A stretch of DNA of 64,000 bases, from contig NC_088681.1 of the NCBI RefSeq assembly GCF_950023065.1, positions 69,412,836-69,476,835 on the forward strand. Reading direction: 5' to 3'. The position numbers and the translations under genes were made by a program. Of the stretch, positions 24,130-33,887 are shown piece by piece. This DNA comes from Planococcus citri (lineage: Eukaryota; Arthropoda; Insecta; Hemiptera; Pseudococcidae). A model generated the notes under the pieces. That model worked only from the letters and a program-made list of their open reading frames with translations. It was not told the DNA's origin and did no database searches. Within the stretch, counting starts at the first letter, position 1. Each line of letters starts with the position of its first letter.

Positions 24130-25060
24130 CCAAACGTTACCTGTAATTTACGAAATCTACCAGTAATTTACCTAAAATTACCAGCAATATACCAAAAAAT
24201 AAAAAAATGCCAGTAGATAATTTAGCAACAAAAAAAATTATGTACCAACAAGAGTAATTCACCAAAAAAATTGCCAGTAATTTGCCAAAAAATTGCCAGT
24301 AATTTACCAAAAAATTGCTAGTTATTTGCCAAAAAATTGCCAGTAATTTACCTGAAATTACCAGCAATGTACCAAAAAATAAAAAATTGCCAGTAGATAA
24401 TTTACCAAAAAAAAATTATGTACCAACAAGAGTAACTTACCAAAAAAATTGCCAGTAATTTACCAAAAAATTACCAGTAATATACCAAAACATTACCGGT
24501 AATCTGCCAAAAAATTTGCCAGTAATTTACCAGAAATTGGACCCTAATTTACTAAAAAATTGCAGGTAATTTACCAAAAAATTACCAGTAATTTACCAAA
24601 AAATTACCAGTAATTTACCAAAAAATTACCAGTAATTTACCAAAAAATTGCCAGTAATTTACCAAAAAATTGCCAGTAATTTACCAAAAAATTACCACTA
24701 ATTTACCAAAAAATTACCACTAATTTACCAGAAAATTACCAGTAATTTACCAAAAAATTACCAGTGCTTTACCAAAAAAATAACAGTAATTTACCAAAAA
24801 ATTACCAGTAATTTACCAAAAAAATGGACCATAATTCACCAAAAAATGGACCGTAATTCACCAAAAAATTCCCAGTAATTTACTAAAAAATTGTCAGTAA
24901 TTTACAAAAAAATTACCAGTAATTTACCAAAAAAAAATACCAGTAATTCACCAAAAAATCACCAGTAATTCACCAAAAAATTACCAGTAATTTACCAAGA
25001 AATCACCAGTAATTTACAAAAAAATTACCAGTAATTTACCAAACATTGCGAAAAATTACC
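24130..25060 (+). repeat. minisatellite, 21-22-bp unit TTTACCAAAAAATTACCAGTAA
   Basis: About 900 bp of head-to-tail units alternating ACCAAAAAATT and (A/G)CCAGTAATTT, with A/G changes at the second ACC, occasional CACC, and a few variants (GGACCATAATTCACC, GGACCGTAATTCACC). The first third is less regular and includes two longer blocks (about 24175-24260 and 24355-24440) that resemble each other, so a higher-order duplication is present. No coding potential. Confidence 0.9.
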
Positions 25061-28000
25061 CAAAAATTTACCAGTTTACTTGAAATTTTCAATAATTGGC
25101 TAGAAATCACTAGTAATTTACCTATAAAATTACAATTTTTTTGCTAAAGATTACCAATGAGTTAAAAAAAGTAACCTGCAGCCTACTTTACTCTAGATCA
25201 ACAAGAATTTACCAACAATCGTCAGTAACTTACCAACATCTTTGGAAGTTCATAAAAGATAACAAAAGAATGAAAAAAACGAGTAGAGATTTTACTTTCA
25301 TTTTTCTTCAATTTTGAGATTTTTTGGTCTCAAGATTTTTTGCTTTCAACGATATTTTTACCAGAGATTTTTATCTCAGAAAATTTTTTTCATATGGTAT
25401 TTTGATCTTGAGATTTCTTTCTATGCATGTTTTTGTGTTGGGATTTTTTGAAGACATTTGCCTTACATTAAAGATTTTTTCAACTTAAGATTTTTTATCA
25501 GTTTCCTGTTTCCTTGAATTTTCGTAAAAATTTTAAAGATTTTTTCATCCGAATTTTCGATCTTGAAACTTTCTATTCATGATCTTTTAATTCCAAGATT
25601 TTGCTCTCCAAAGTTTTCGGTCTTGAAATTTTTCTAACAAATCTTTTCAATTTCGAGACTTTTGTTTTGCTTCTTGTGGGATTTTTCTTTCATTTTCATT
25701 TTCATTTTATTTTTAGACTTTTTGGTCTCAAAACGTTTCAATTTCAACACTTTTTGGTCTCAAGATTTTTTGCATTCAACCCTGCCCTCATCCTCTCCCC
25801 TTATTTTCAATTTTCAATTTCTGTGTAAAAATGCCTCCATACTTACTTAATCCAATATAAATGTATTTTTTTAATTTTTTCAGAAAAAAATGCTCAAGGT
25901 TTACCTTTTTATTATCCATGTGGAAGGAGGAGTCAAAAGTAATAAAATAGTTATACCAAATCAGAAAATCGAAATCTAAACAAATGTAAAAAAAAATGTA
26001 TTTTGTTTTCATCGTTCTAACTTGTTGAAAATCCTCAAACTACCCCACCAAAAAAAAATCAAAAAAATGTAGTAAGAGTACAAATAAGAGCCTCCTTAAA
26101 GTACATAGTAGGTAGGTACATACCTACATCTTTGAGCGCAGAGTATCCAAGCTTCTGCTTTTTCGTACAGATGAGATAACGCGTACCAACAAAAACCCTT
26201 GCACATGTTGAAAAACTCGCACTTGGGCACGACTACATATGTTTCATTAAAAAACACACATATGTTACTCGTAAGTATATACATACCTGTAAAAAGAAGA
26301 ACAGAAAAAAAAAATTTCGTAATTAATTAAGATACGTACACAGAGTATCCGAGTATAAGTACAAAGACGACTAAAGAGTCGTGAAAACACGTTGCTGGGG
26401 GCAGGGTAGGATCCCTTTTTGGTACACGCGGCGCTATAGGCGCCTATCTACACAGTGTGTAGTTTACGAGAAGGTAGAACTTAGACAGCTTTAAAAACTT
26501 GATGATGCTTCAGAATTGAAATTTCAGCCATGTACAGTGTACACGCAACATACACATACACACACAGGTGATGTCAAGTATGATGTCTGAGCGAGAAACG
26601 AGAAAAATAAAACTTTTCGCGAGCTCGACAACAACAACGATGATGATGATGATGACAACGATGATGAGGCGACATGCGAGGGGACCTAAAAGTATGTAGC
26701 AGAAAGCGAGGTCGAGGTATCGTTAATACGAAAATACACGACGCTTTTACGTCTTATTTGAAACATCTTGTGACATTACTTTTAACATTGTTACCAAACA
26801 TTAACCTGCGAGTTTGCTCCACATTTCCGCCTAATTTTACCAATTTCCTCGACCATCTAAATAAACGATCTTTGTTAGTCGGGTAATTTTCGCGGGTACT
26901 TTTTATATTGTATGTAAGTACGAGTATAAGCTGACGGAGCGACCTTGCAGGCTCGATGGTGGCCTTTGCGTACCTACATTGTACAAGTACTAAAAAAAAG
27001 TGTGTGTTTTTTAAAATTACCTTAATAAACGCGGTGAAATATAATTATAATCGTACGCAGTTTTTCAGAAAATATCCTGGAGGACAATTACCTGATAAAA
27101 ATTTAAAAGGAACTGAGACAATCATCATCACAATGCTCTCATCGTTCACTCAGAAGTTATAGTAAACCAAGTTTTTGAAAATGTTAGCTCTTCAACTTGC
27201 AATTAAAACGCGTTAGAACCCCCCCCCCACTCCCAACAGCACCCTTTGAACAAATCAAATCCATTCTATTCGATAATTTTCTATTTCTATGCCAGAATTA
27301 TTCCGAATAAACTTCTTTTCAAGGAAAAAATTTCCATTTCTGGCTCCCCCCCCCCAACAATAATAATTATTGGCCCTTATTGACGGGCAAGCCTTCAAAA
27401 GTTGAAAAAACTCGAAAATACTGTTTGAAGTCCGAGAAGGAGTTTTTCTTGAAAAGGGATAGTCATTCAGAGGATTTCTGACCAAATATGAAAAATATTC
27501 GGGCAATTTTTCAACAATTTAATTTGCTTAGGTACCTCTATTTTTCTTGAATTTTTTCAACTTTAAGGGTCTCCATGTCCATTGTCCATACATGGATACC
27601 AAAATTTCTCGAGGGCTGGGGAGGGGGAGGGGGTTCTTGAAAAAGGAACTATTTCAGCAAGATTTCAACACAGAAAATCCTATTTTTAGATGAATCGAAT
27701 ATTCTACGCGTATTTTTATAATTTTGATTTTTCAACGAAAGGTGAGAGGGTTTCTGACACAATTTTGTTGGACTTGAGCGAAAAATAAAATACATAAAAG
27801 GAATTCTTTTTCATAAAATACCATAATGGGGGGGCGCAAATCGATTTTCGGCGTTTTTACTTTCAAAAATTTGCCAAAAATTGGTCAAAATGAGAAAAAA
27901 AAAGTAAAATATCGAGGGCTGAATACGAAAATTATTTTATTTTTTCGGTTTGGCCCTTCCAGCATCTCCACTGACCACCAAAATTCCCTGAAAATTGAAG

Positions 28001-28804
28001 AAAAAAATTTCAATTTTAGGAAGTTTGATGGCTGAAAGGAACATGTGATGGATTGAAACATAAAAAATGACTCGATATTCTCATTTACTGTTCTTGAAAA
28101 CATATAAAATGATATGTGTCACCCAATATTTCACTTTTTTTTTTTTACATTTTTACTACAACATTTTTGGAGCTTTGACCCCTTCCCCTCTCCCATGGTT
28201 TTGGGAATTCCATTTTGAAAAAATCATACACTGAACAATAAAATTGAAATATTATGTAGAGCTTTCATGTTCTTTAATTTAAAAGAAAACTCTTTGAATT
28301 AGATGAAATTTTGAGCGAGGACAAAAAGTATGAAGATTTTGAAAATTGGTGTAAAAGAGTGTTCGGAAAGTCGTTTGAAAATGCATCAGGAAATAGCCAT
28401 GACAAACCACACGACTATTTATTAATTATTAAACATAAGCGATTGTAAGGTAAAATAAAACTTCATCAAAATAATATGAAAATTATCTAAATTGATATTG
28501 TAAATCAATCAATCAATTAATTGAGGTTGTCAGGTCCAGAGTTCTGGCTTAGCTGGAACTTGGATGGATGATAAGCAATCTGTAATTAAAATAATCTCTT
28601 TTGAGTACCTACAACACATGTACTACTCATTAACCATGCAAAGCTGGTAAATAACTCGTAAATAACTCGTAAATATCTCAATCTCAATCAATTCTAAAAG
28701 ACCTCCGTCTCAGGCTGTGCAGTCTCAGCCACAGCCAACTGTGGGGATGCTTCGGACCCAATTACCAATTTTACCCATGGTTCACCCATCAGTGTCAGTA
28801 CATA
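25061..28804. other. gene-free stretch; degenerate T-rich repeats then single-copy DNA
   Basis: From about 25280 to 25790 there are degenerate T-rich units: TTTTGGTCTCAAGATTTTTTGC occurs near 25323 and 25763 with variants between. From 25800 to 28800 nothing is recognisable beyond a GAT-rich tract near 26638-26668 and C runs near 27220 and 27345. No open frame is convincing. Confidence 0.45.
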
Positions 28805-28905
28805 TTGCACCTCGGGAGTAATAAGGTGACATTTCAAAAAAGTGAAATTTTACAGGAGAGTGATTTTCTTTTTTTTTAAACTTGATTCATTATTTTTATC
28901 AACTT

Positions 28906-28916
28906 ATAATTAATTG
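28906..28916 (+). repeat. target-site duplication of RTE, left copy
   Basis: ATAATTAATTG occurs here and exactly again at 31979-31989, framing the retrotransposon. An 11-bp perfect match fits LINE target-primed integration. Confidence 0.85.
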
Positions 28917-28960
28917 CCCCCGTGTAGGGACGGGTTAAGAATATCCTTATGGTACCCTCT

Positions 28961-28995
28961 GCCTGTCGTAAAAGGCGACTAAAAGAGGACCAGGC
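28961..28995 (+). other. possible stem-loop in the RTE leader
   Basis: GCCTG (28961-28965) can pair with CAGGC (28991-28995), and TCG (28966-28968) with CGA (28976-28978), in the sequence GCCTGTCGTAAAAGGCGACT. The position at the 5' end of an RTE is where self-cleaving HDV-like ribozymes are known in some family members. I cannot fold the sequence, so this is only a candidate. Confidence 0.3.
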
Positions 28996-29053
28996 AAGCA
29001 CGGAGGCCTAGATAGCAGCCCTATCACCGTGATATATCTGGCATGGCTGGTAA

Positions 29054-31942
29054 CCAAGTCAGACGAAAATTAACCTTACTCAAAAGACACAAACAACAAG
29101 AAACGGATGGAACTATGGGATCCCAGGCGGAGGTGAACCCCTGGTTAAAATAAAAACACCCGCAAACGAAAGAAAATACAAACTCGGAAACTGGAATGTA
29201 AGAGGATATGCAGCCAAGGAAGCAGAAATAAACGAAATTCTAAGCAGCAGAAATATAGACTTTGCCGTGATGTCTGAAACAAAGAAGAAAGGAAGTGGAA
29301 CAATCGAATCTGGAAATTACATCGTTATCTACAGTGGAGTTGATAAGAAAACTAGAGCTGCAGGCGGAGTGATGTTACACATACATAATAAACACCGCGA
29401 AAACATTGACTCATACAACATATGGCATGAAAGAATTGTATCAGCAAGGATGAGATTGAAAAAAGACTTTCTTACAATAATCGGAGTATATGCACCAGAA
29501 GAGGGAAGAGAGGAACAAAGCGAAGAGTTCTACAAACAACTACAGAAGGCAGTACAAGCAGTAAATCCAGAAGATAAATTGATAGTAGCAGGAGACTTGA
29601 ATGCTCAGGTAGGAGATAGGCGTGTCAAGACAGTAATTGGTATGTATGGAACAGAAGGAATGAATACAAATGGGAAGAGACTGATAGATTTTTGCACTTT
29701 CAACGGACTGAGAATCATGAATACATTCTACCAACACAAAAAAGATCACAAGATGACATGGAGCAATACAAGAGGACAAAGCTCAATGATCGACCATTTT
29801 ATAGCCAACGAAAACGCTGCTAAGAAATTCTTGGATGTAAGAACATACAGGGGTCTAGAAATAGGCACTGACCATCATTTTGTTCAAGGAGTAATGAGAA
29901 TGGAAACAACAAGAATACCAGCCAGGAAAAATGAAAAGAAAATCAACACAAGAGCCCTGGATGACCCAACCAACCAATGGCTGTACCAAAGACGGATGAA
30001 CATCATAAGTGAAGAAATACCAAAAAGCCAGGACATAGAAGAAGAATGGAAAAATATCAAATCCATTGTGATAAAAGCGGCAGAAGAAAGCTTAGGAATG
30101 GTTCCATGCAGAATCGGGGCAAAGCGAATAAAGAATTGGGACAATGAAATCCAAGAACTCATTCAAAAGAAAAGACAGGCATTTAGAAAATTCATGAGCT
30201 CAAAAAGTGAGGTTGATGGCGAAGAATATCGAAAACAGTCGGCAAAAGTCAAGAGAAAGTCCAGGAAATTACAGAGAGAGAGCTGGGAAAATTTCATCAC
30301 ATTCCTGGAGCATGACACATACAAGTTACGGCCAAAGGTGTATAAGATCATAAGGAGAATTGACACAAATTTTAATGAAAGAGTGGGTTTGCCAAAAATA
30401 AAAATCAATGATGCAAAGGAATATTTTGAAGAACTCTGGAGTGATGAAAACGCACGAGACATAGAGATAGAAGAAGAAATTGGAGAACCAGAAGACAGAA
30501 TTTCATTTAGAGAGCTACAAGAGGCTTTGAAAACAGCAAAAAATGCAAAAGCTCCAGGAGAAGATGGCATACCAACAGAATTGTACAAATATGCAAGTGG
30601 TGAATTCAAAAGAAGACTGCTGGAATTCCTAAATAGGATGTACCAAGAAGAAAAGGTACCTGAAGAATTCAAAACAGCAATTGTAATACCACTGTTCAAG
30701 AAAGGTGATATGTCAAACCTGAAAAACTACCGAGGAATAAGTCTACTCAATACCTGCTACAAGATATATGCAAAAATACTGGCAAAACGACTGGCAGACC
30801 ATGCAGAAGAAAAGATGTCAGAAAGTCAAAACGGATTCAGAAAAGGAAGATCATGCACTGATGCAAGTTTTACAGTAAAACTATTAATGGAAAAAAGGAT
30901 CGAATACAACCTAGAAACACACATGTGCTTTATAGACCTGGAAAAAGCATATGATAGGGTAAATAGAAAAAAACTGTTTGAAGTGCTAAAAGATGAAGAG
31001 ATAACATATAAAATACGAAAAGTAATAAACAGCATTTATAAGAACACCAGAATAAGAGTACGAATTGGAAATAAACTCTCAGAACAAGCAGAAATAAACA
31101 GGGGAGTTCGCCAGGGATGCCCACTGTCTTGTGTTTTATTCAACATGTACATGGATCACATGGTGAAAGAATGGCAGAAAATGAAACCAAAAGGAATCAA
31201 GACAGACAGAAGGCAGGAAATATCAACAGTACTTTTCGCAGATGATCAAGCAGTACTAGCCGAAACAGAAGATGACCTACAGAGATCAATGTACAATCTA
31301 ACAAAGACATCAGAAAAGTATGATATGAGAATATCATCAGAGAAAACAAAAACAATGGCCTTCAAAGGAAAGGAACCAGTAAGAAGCAAGATTGTAATAA
31401 ACGGAAAAATCATTGAACAGGTCAATAATTTCAAATACCTGGGAAACACAATATCATACCAGGGAGAAGTAGATGTTGGTGGAAAGATTGCAAAGTTCCT
31501 GAGAGTCACAGGACTGATAAATAGGACCCTGAGAAGCAGTAAGGTGCGAAAAGAAACAAGATTGAAGGTGTACAATACCCTAGCAATACCAATGATGACT
31601 TATGGAAGCGAGGTTTGGGCACTGAAGAAATCTGATAAAAGAAGAATAACGGCAGCTGAGATGAAGTTCATGAGGAGAACGGCAGGGGTGACTCTCAGAG
31701 ACAGAGTCCCATCTGAGAAAATAACAGCAGATCTCGGAGTGATGCCAGTCATGAAAAAGATAAAAAAGTATAGGAAAGATTGGAGAAATCATGTCAAAAG
31801 GATGGAGGAAACAAGATCACCAAAACAGGTCCTCCAATATACACCAACGGGGAAAAGAAGCAGAGGGAGACCAAGGAGGAAACTCACTGATACCTCAGGC
31901 TCATCCTCGGCAGGTTCCACACCACAGCAGACAGGCCAATAG
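29054..31942 (+). CDS. RTE-like endonuclease/reverse transcriptase polyprotein
   Basis: The protein copies the element's RNA into DNA at a nicked genomic site. The frame is open from just after a stop at 29051 to TAG at 31940 (962 codons). Using that numbering, an APE-type endonuclease covers about 45-280: NWNVRG (46-51), ETK (75-77), GDLNAQVG (180-187), SMIDHFI (244-250), TDHHFV (272-277). The reverse transcriptase follows (about 480-790), with NYRGISLLN, FIDLEKAYDRV, GVRQGCPLS and the catalytic FADD at 728-731. The C-terminal part has RVRIG and KYLGNTIS, ending in a basic GRPRRK stretch. The first ATG in frame is at 29270, but that start would delete the NWNVRG strand, so the true start is upstream and no ATG exists there: either a non-ATG or shifted start, or loss of the start codon. 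All catalytic motifs look intact. Confidence 0.85.
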   Translation, partial: PSQTKINLTQKTQTTRNGWNYGIPGGGEPLVKIKTPANERKYKLGNWNVRGYAAKEAEINEILSSRNIDFAVMSETKKKGSGTIESGNYIVIYSGVDKKTRAAGGVMLHIHNKHRENIDSYNIWHERIVSARMRLKKDFLTIIGVYAPEEGREEQSEEFYKQLQKAVQAVNPEDKLIVAGDLNAQVGDRRVKTVIGMYGTEGMNTNGKRLIDFCTFNGLRIMNTFYQHKKDHKMTWSNTRGQSSMIDHFIANENAAKKFLDVRTYRGLEIGTDHHFVQGVMRMETTRIPARKNEKKINTRALDDPTNQWLYQRRMNIISEEIPKSQDIEEEWKNIKSIVIKAAEESLGMVPCRIGAKRIKNWDNEIQELIQKKRQAFRKFMSSKSEVDGEEYRKQSAKVKRKSRKLQRESWENFITFLEHDTYKLRPKVYKIIRRIDTNFNERVGLPKIKINDAKEYFEELWSDENARDIEIEEEIGEPEDRISFRELQEALKTAKNAKAPGEDGIPTELYKYASGEFKRRLLEFLNRMYQEEKVPEEFKTAIVIPLFKKGDMSNLKNYRGISLLNTCYKIYAKILAKRLADHAEEKMSESQNGFRKGRSCTDASFTVKLLMEKRIEYNLETHMCFIDLEKAYDRVNRKKLFEVLKDEEITYKIRKVINSIYKNTRIRVRIGNKLSEQAEINRGVRQGCPLSCVLFNMYMDHMVKEWQKMKPKGIKTDRRQEISTVLFADDQAVLAETEDDLQRSMYNLTKTSEKYDMRISSEKTKTMAFKGKEPVRSKIVINGKIIEQVNNFKYLGNTISYQGEVDVGGKIAKFLRVTGLINRTLRSSKVRKETRLKVYNTLAIPMMTYGSEVWALKKSDKRRITAAEMKFMRRTAGVTLRDRVPSEKITADLGVMPVMKKIKKYRKDWRNHVKRMEETRSPKQVLQYTPTGKRSRGRPRRKLTDTSGSSSAGSTPQQTGQ

Positions 31943-31978
31943 GCCTACCGCTTATAAGGAAACGAGGACGACGACGAC

Positions 31979-31989
31979 ATAATTAATTG
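31979..31989 (+). repeat. target-site duplication of RTE, right copy
   Basis: Exact match to 28906-28916 (ATAATTAATTG), immediately after the (GAC)n tail. Confidence 0.85.
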
Positions 31990-32656
31990 TGAGGAATGAA
32001 TAGCACCTCATTTTAAAGATCTGGTATCCTACCTTCATTTAGCATAAGAACACTTGAAAAATAAAATCTTAAAGAGGAAATATTTCAATGTTTGGAAAAC
32101 ATGTTGAGTTAGAACCTTTCATTAAAGTTGATGCGGAGGCGGAAGGAAGCGTCCAAAAAAATTTCATGTTAATAAAGTTGTAGAGAATTAAATTTCCAAT
32201 CGACATAATGTCATTAGTTATTTTCTAGAGTGCTTAGTTTTTGAGTTTTTCTCAAAAAACTAAAATTTCATTATATGTGCAAATTCATTTTTCTGAAAAG
32301 TGATCGATTTAAAATTTTTTTCCATTTGGTACAAACCAATAAAAAATGCACTCTTTGTGACTATTTCTAACTGACAAACATTCAAAACAATCAAAACTGT
32401 TTGTTAAAACTTTGTATGTACGAAATTTGCTCAAAAAAGGTGGATTTTTTTGAGATGTCACCTTATAACTCCAAACAACTTGCAATGTTGTTGGGATAGT
32501 GAGTTAGGCCATTTGGGTTTTTTTACATGATCTAGATAATGTACCCAACTCAAAGTGTTATTTTTGGTTGAGGTGGGTCATACAAGCCCCAAAAATGCAA
32601 AAACATCAAAATCAATTTTTTTTGAGATGTCACCTTATTACTCCCAAGGTGCGATA

Positions 32657-33731
32657 TAATGGAATGATCTTCAATGGCCAACTAGCAGCGTCATTCAGCA
32701 ACACCCTAGGAACCAACACAGATTCATCCGGGAGGCCACATTATCACCTGTATGGCTCATCACACATACTGCATAGTGGTACCTGTTCGGAGTCCCCTGC
32801 AGGGTCCTGACTCACTGACAAGACGTGCAGTGGGTGTACCAAAAGGCAACCACTGTACTAATCACAATCACTGTCTCAATTAAAATCATATCTAGTTGCA
32901 CCATGATATCATTCAAATAACTAAAGCAAAACATATTCTAACAAGTAAGTATTTATGGTTCAGAGTACTCAGTAAGATAACTTAAGTATTTGCATAATAC
33001 TTGGTATCGTCTTCAGATCATCAATACGTTGTCAATGGAGCAGGTATCTCTTTGGTAACCAGGGAAAATAGCAGCAACAAGCACAGGCACTTTACTTCAA
33101 CAAAATCTTATAATGACTGAGATCTCTGTGCTCAGCCCAACTCTTTGCTGGTATATTTATACTCAAATAAGTGGGAGAACCCTTGTCCCCATCACCCATG
33201 GTCACTAAGATAACCCCTCATAATAAACGCAACTCAATGCAGCTGCCAATAATATTTAAGTATTTGTGCAACATAAAAATCTATTTATGCGTATCTGTGT
33301 AGCGTAAAAATACACAGCAAAGGTATAGCTACTAATTGCTCTGCAAGCTGACACCCCAGGAGGTATTGGAAACGCCAAATGCACCAAGACCACGAAAATA
33401 GCATGGCACAAAATATACTCTTAACAAAAATGACTTCTTACATTAGTTGAAATAAAGGACATTATATATAAATAAGTATGTACTGAGATTGAAAATTCAA
33501 ATAATATATTTTCTATAGTCCATGCAAGTTCAGGAGTCTTCTGAGATGAAAACTTTTCCTTTTGAAAAATTGTGATGCTGTCTCAAAACATCAGTTTTCA
33601 TACTTCGACTAAATTTCCTAAAATTCCTACTTACAGCGTTTTTCGAAATTGGCTGGGGAGATCAAAAATATATGGTTCAAGCCAGATTTCAGATTTTTTT
33701 GTTGAAGTGTTCCAGAATGATGGTATTTTTC
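32657..33731. other. gene-free stretch of unclear origin
   Basis: The first 160 bp (to about 32810) has coding-like composition and one open frame that runs out of the MITE end, but no domain is recognisable. The matching left flank (about 28700-28802, rich in CAG/CCA words) may be part of the same disrupted sequence. The rest (to 33730) looks single-copy. Confidence 0.4.
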
Positions 33732-33887
33732 ATTAGGAAAAAATAACTCTTGCTTCTCAGTTTTTACTATTTACGAGACACCAAGTGTTCATCAAGTGAT
33801 TTAAGCCTGATGATGAACATTGGTGGTTGAAAAGCTTTGCACTAATAAATAGTAAAAACTGAGAAGCAAGAATTATTTTTTCCTAAT
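33732..33887. mobile_element. hairpin with 42-bp near-perfect inverted arms
   Basis: The left arm (33732-33773, ATTAGGAAAAAATAACTCTT then GCTTCTCAGTTTTTAC) is repeated inverted at 33846-33887 with about one or two differences. The loop holds AAGCCTGATGATGAAC, GGTTGAAAAGC and CACTAATAAA. CTGATGA followed by GAAA recalls a hammerhead-ribozyme core and the ends of Penelope-like elements, but I cannot build the flanking stems convincingly. It is best called an inverted repeat, possibly a retroelement end. Confidence 0.55.

Larger units (their letters stand above)
28917..31978 (+). mobile_element. RTE-like non-LTR retrotransposon, full length
   Basis: The 3062-bp element is bounded by a perfect 11-bp target duplication. 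It has a short 5' leader, one long open frame with endonuclease and reverse transcriptase, almost no 3' untranslated region, and ends in a short (GAC)n tail (about 31966-31978). A size near 3 kb, a single ORF, a tiny 3' UTR and a simple-repeat tail are typical of the RTE clade. Absence of stops in the ORF and exact duplications argue that it is young. It sits inside the TIR element at 28805-32654. Confidence 0.9.
28805..32654. mobile_element. TIR element (MITE) hosting the RTE insertion
   Basis: The left end TTGCACCTCGGGAGTAATAA and right end TTATTACTCCCAAGGTGCGA are inverted copies, and pairing continues through GGTGACAT(T/C)TCAAAAAA (about 34 of 37 positions by eye). TA lies just outside each end (28803-28804 and 32655-32656). 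A second, inverted copy of the sub-terminal block (TTGAGATGTCACCTTATAAC) lies near 32451. Without the 3.06-kb RTE insertion the element is about 0.8 kb. No transposase is seen. Confidence 0.75.

Noticed and set aside
29540..31792. Minus-strand open frames up to 178 codons within the RTE
   Set aside because: Shadow frames opposite a real ORF; hydrophobic, Ser/Leu-rich and without domains.
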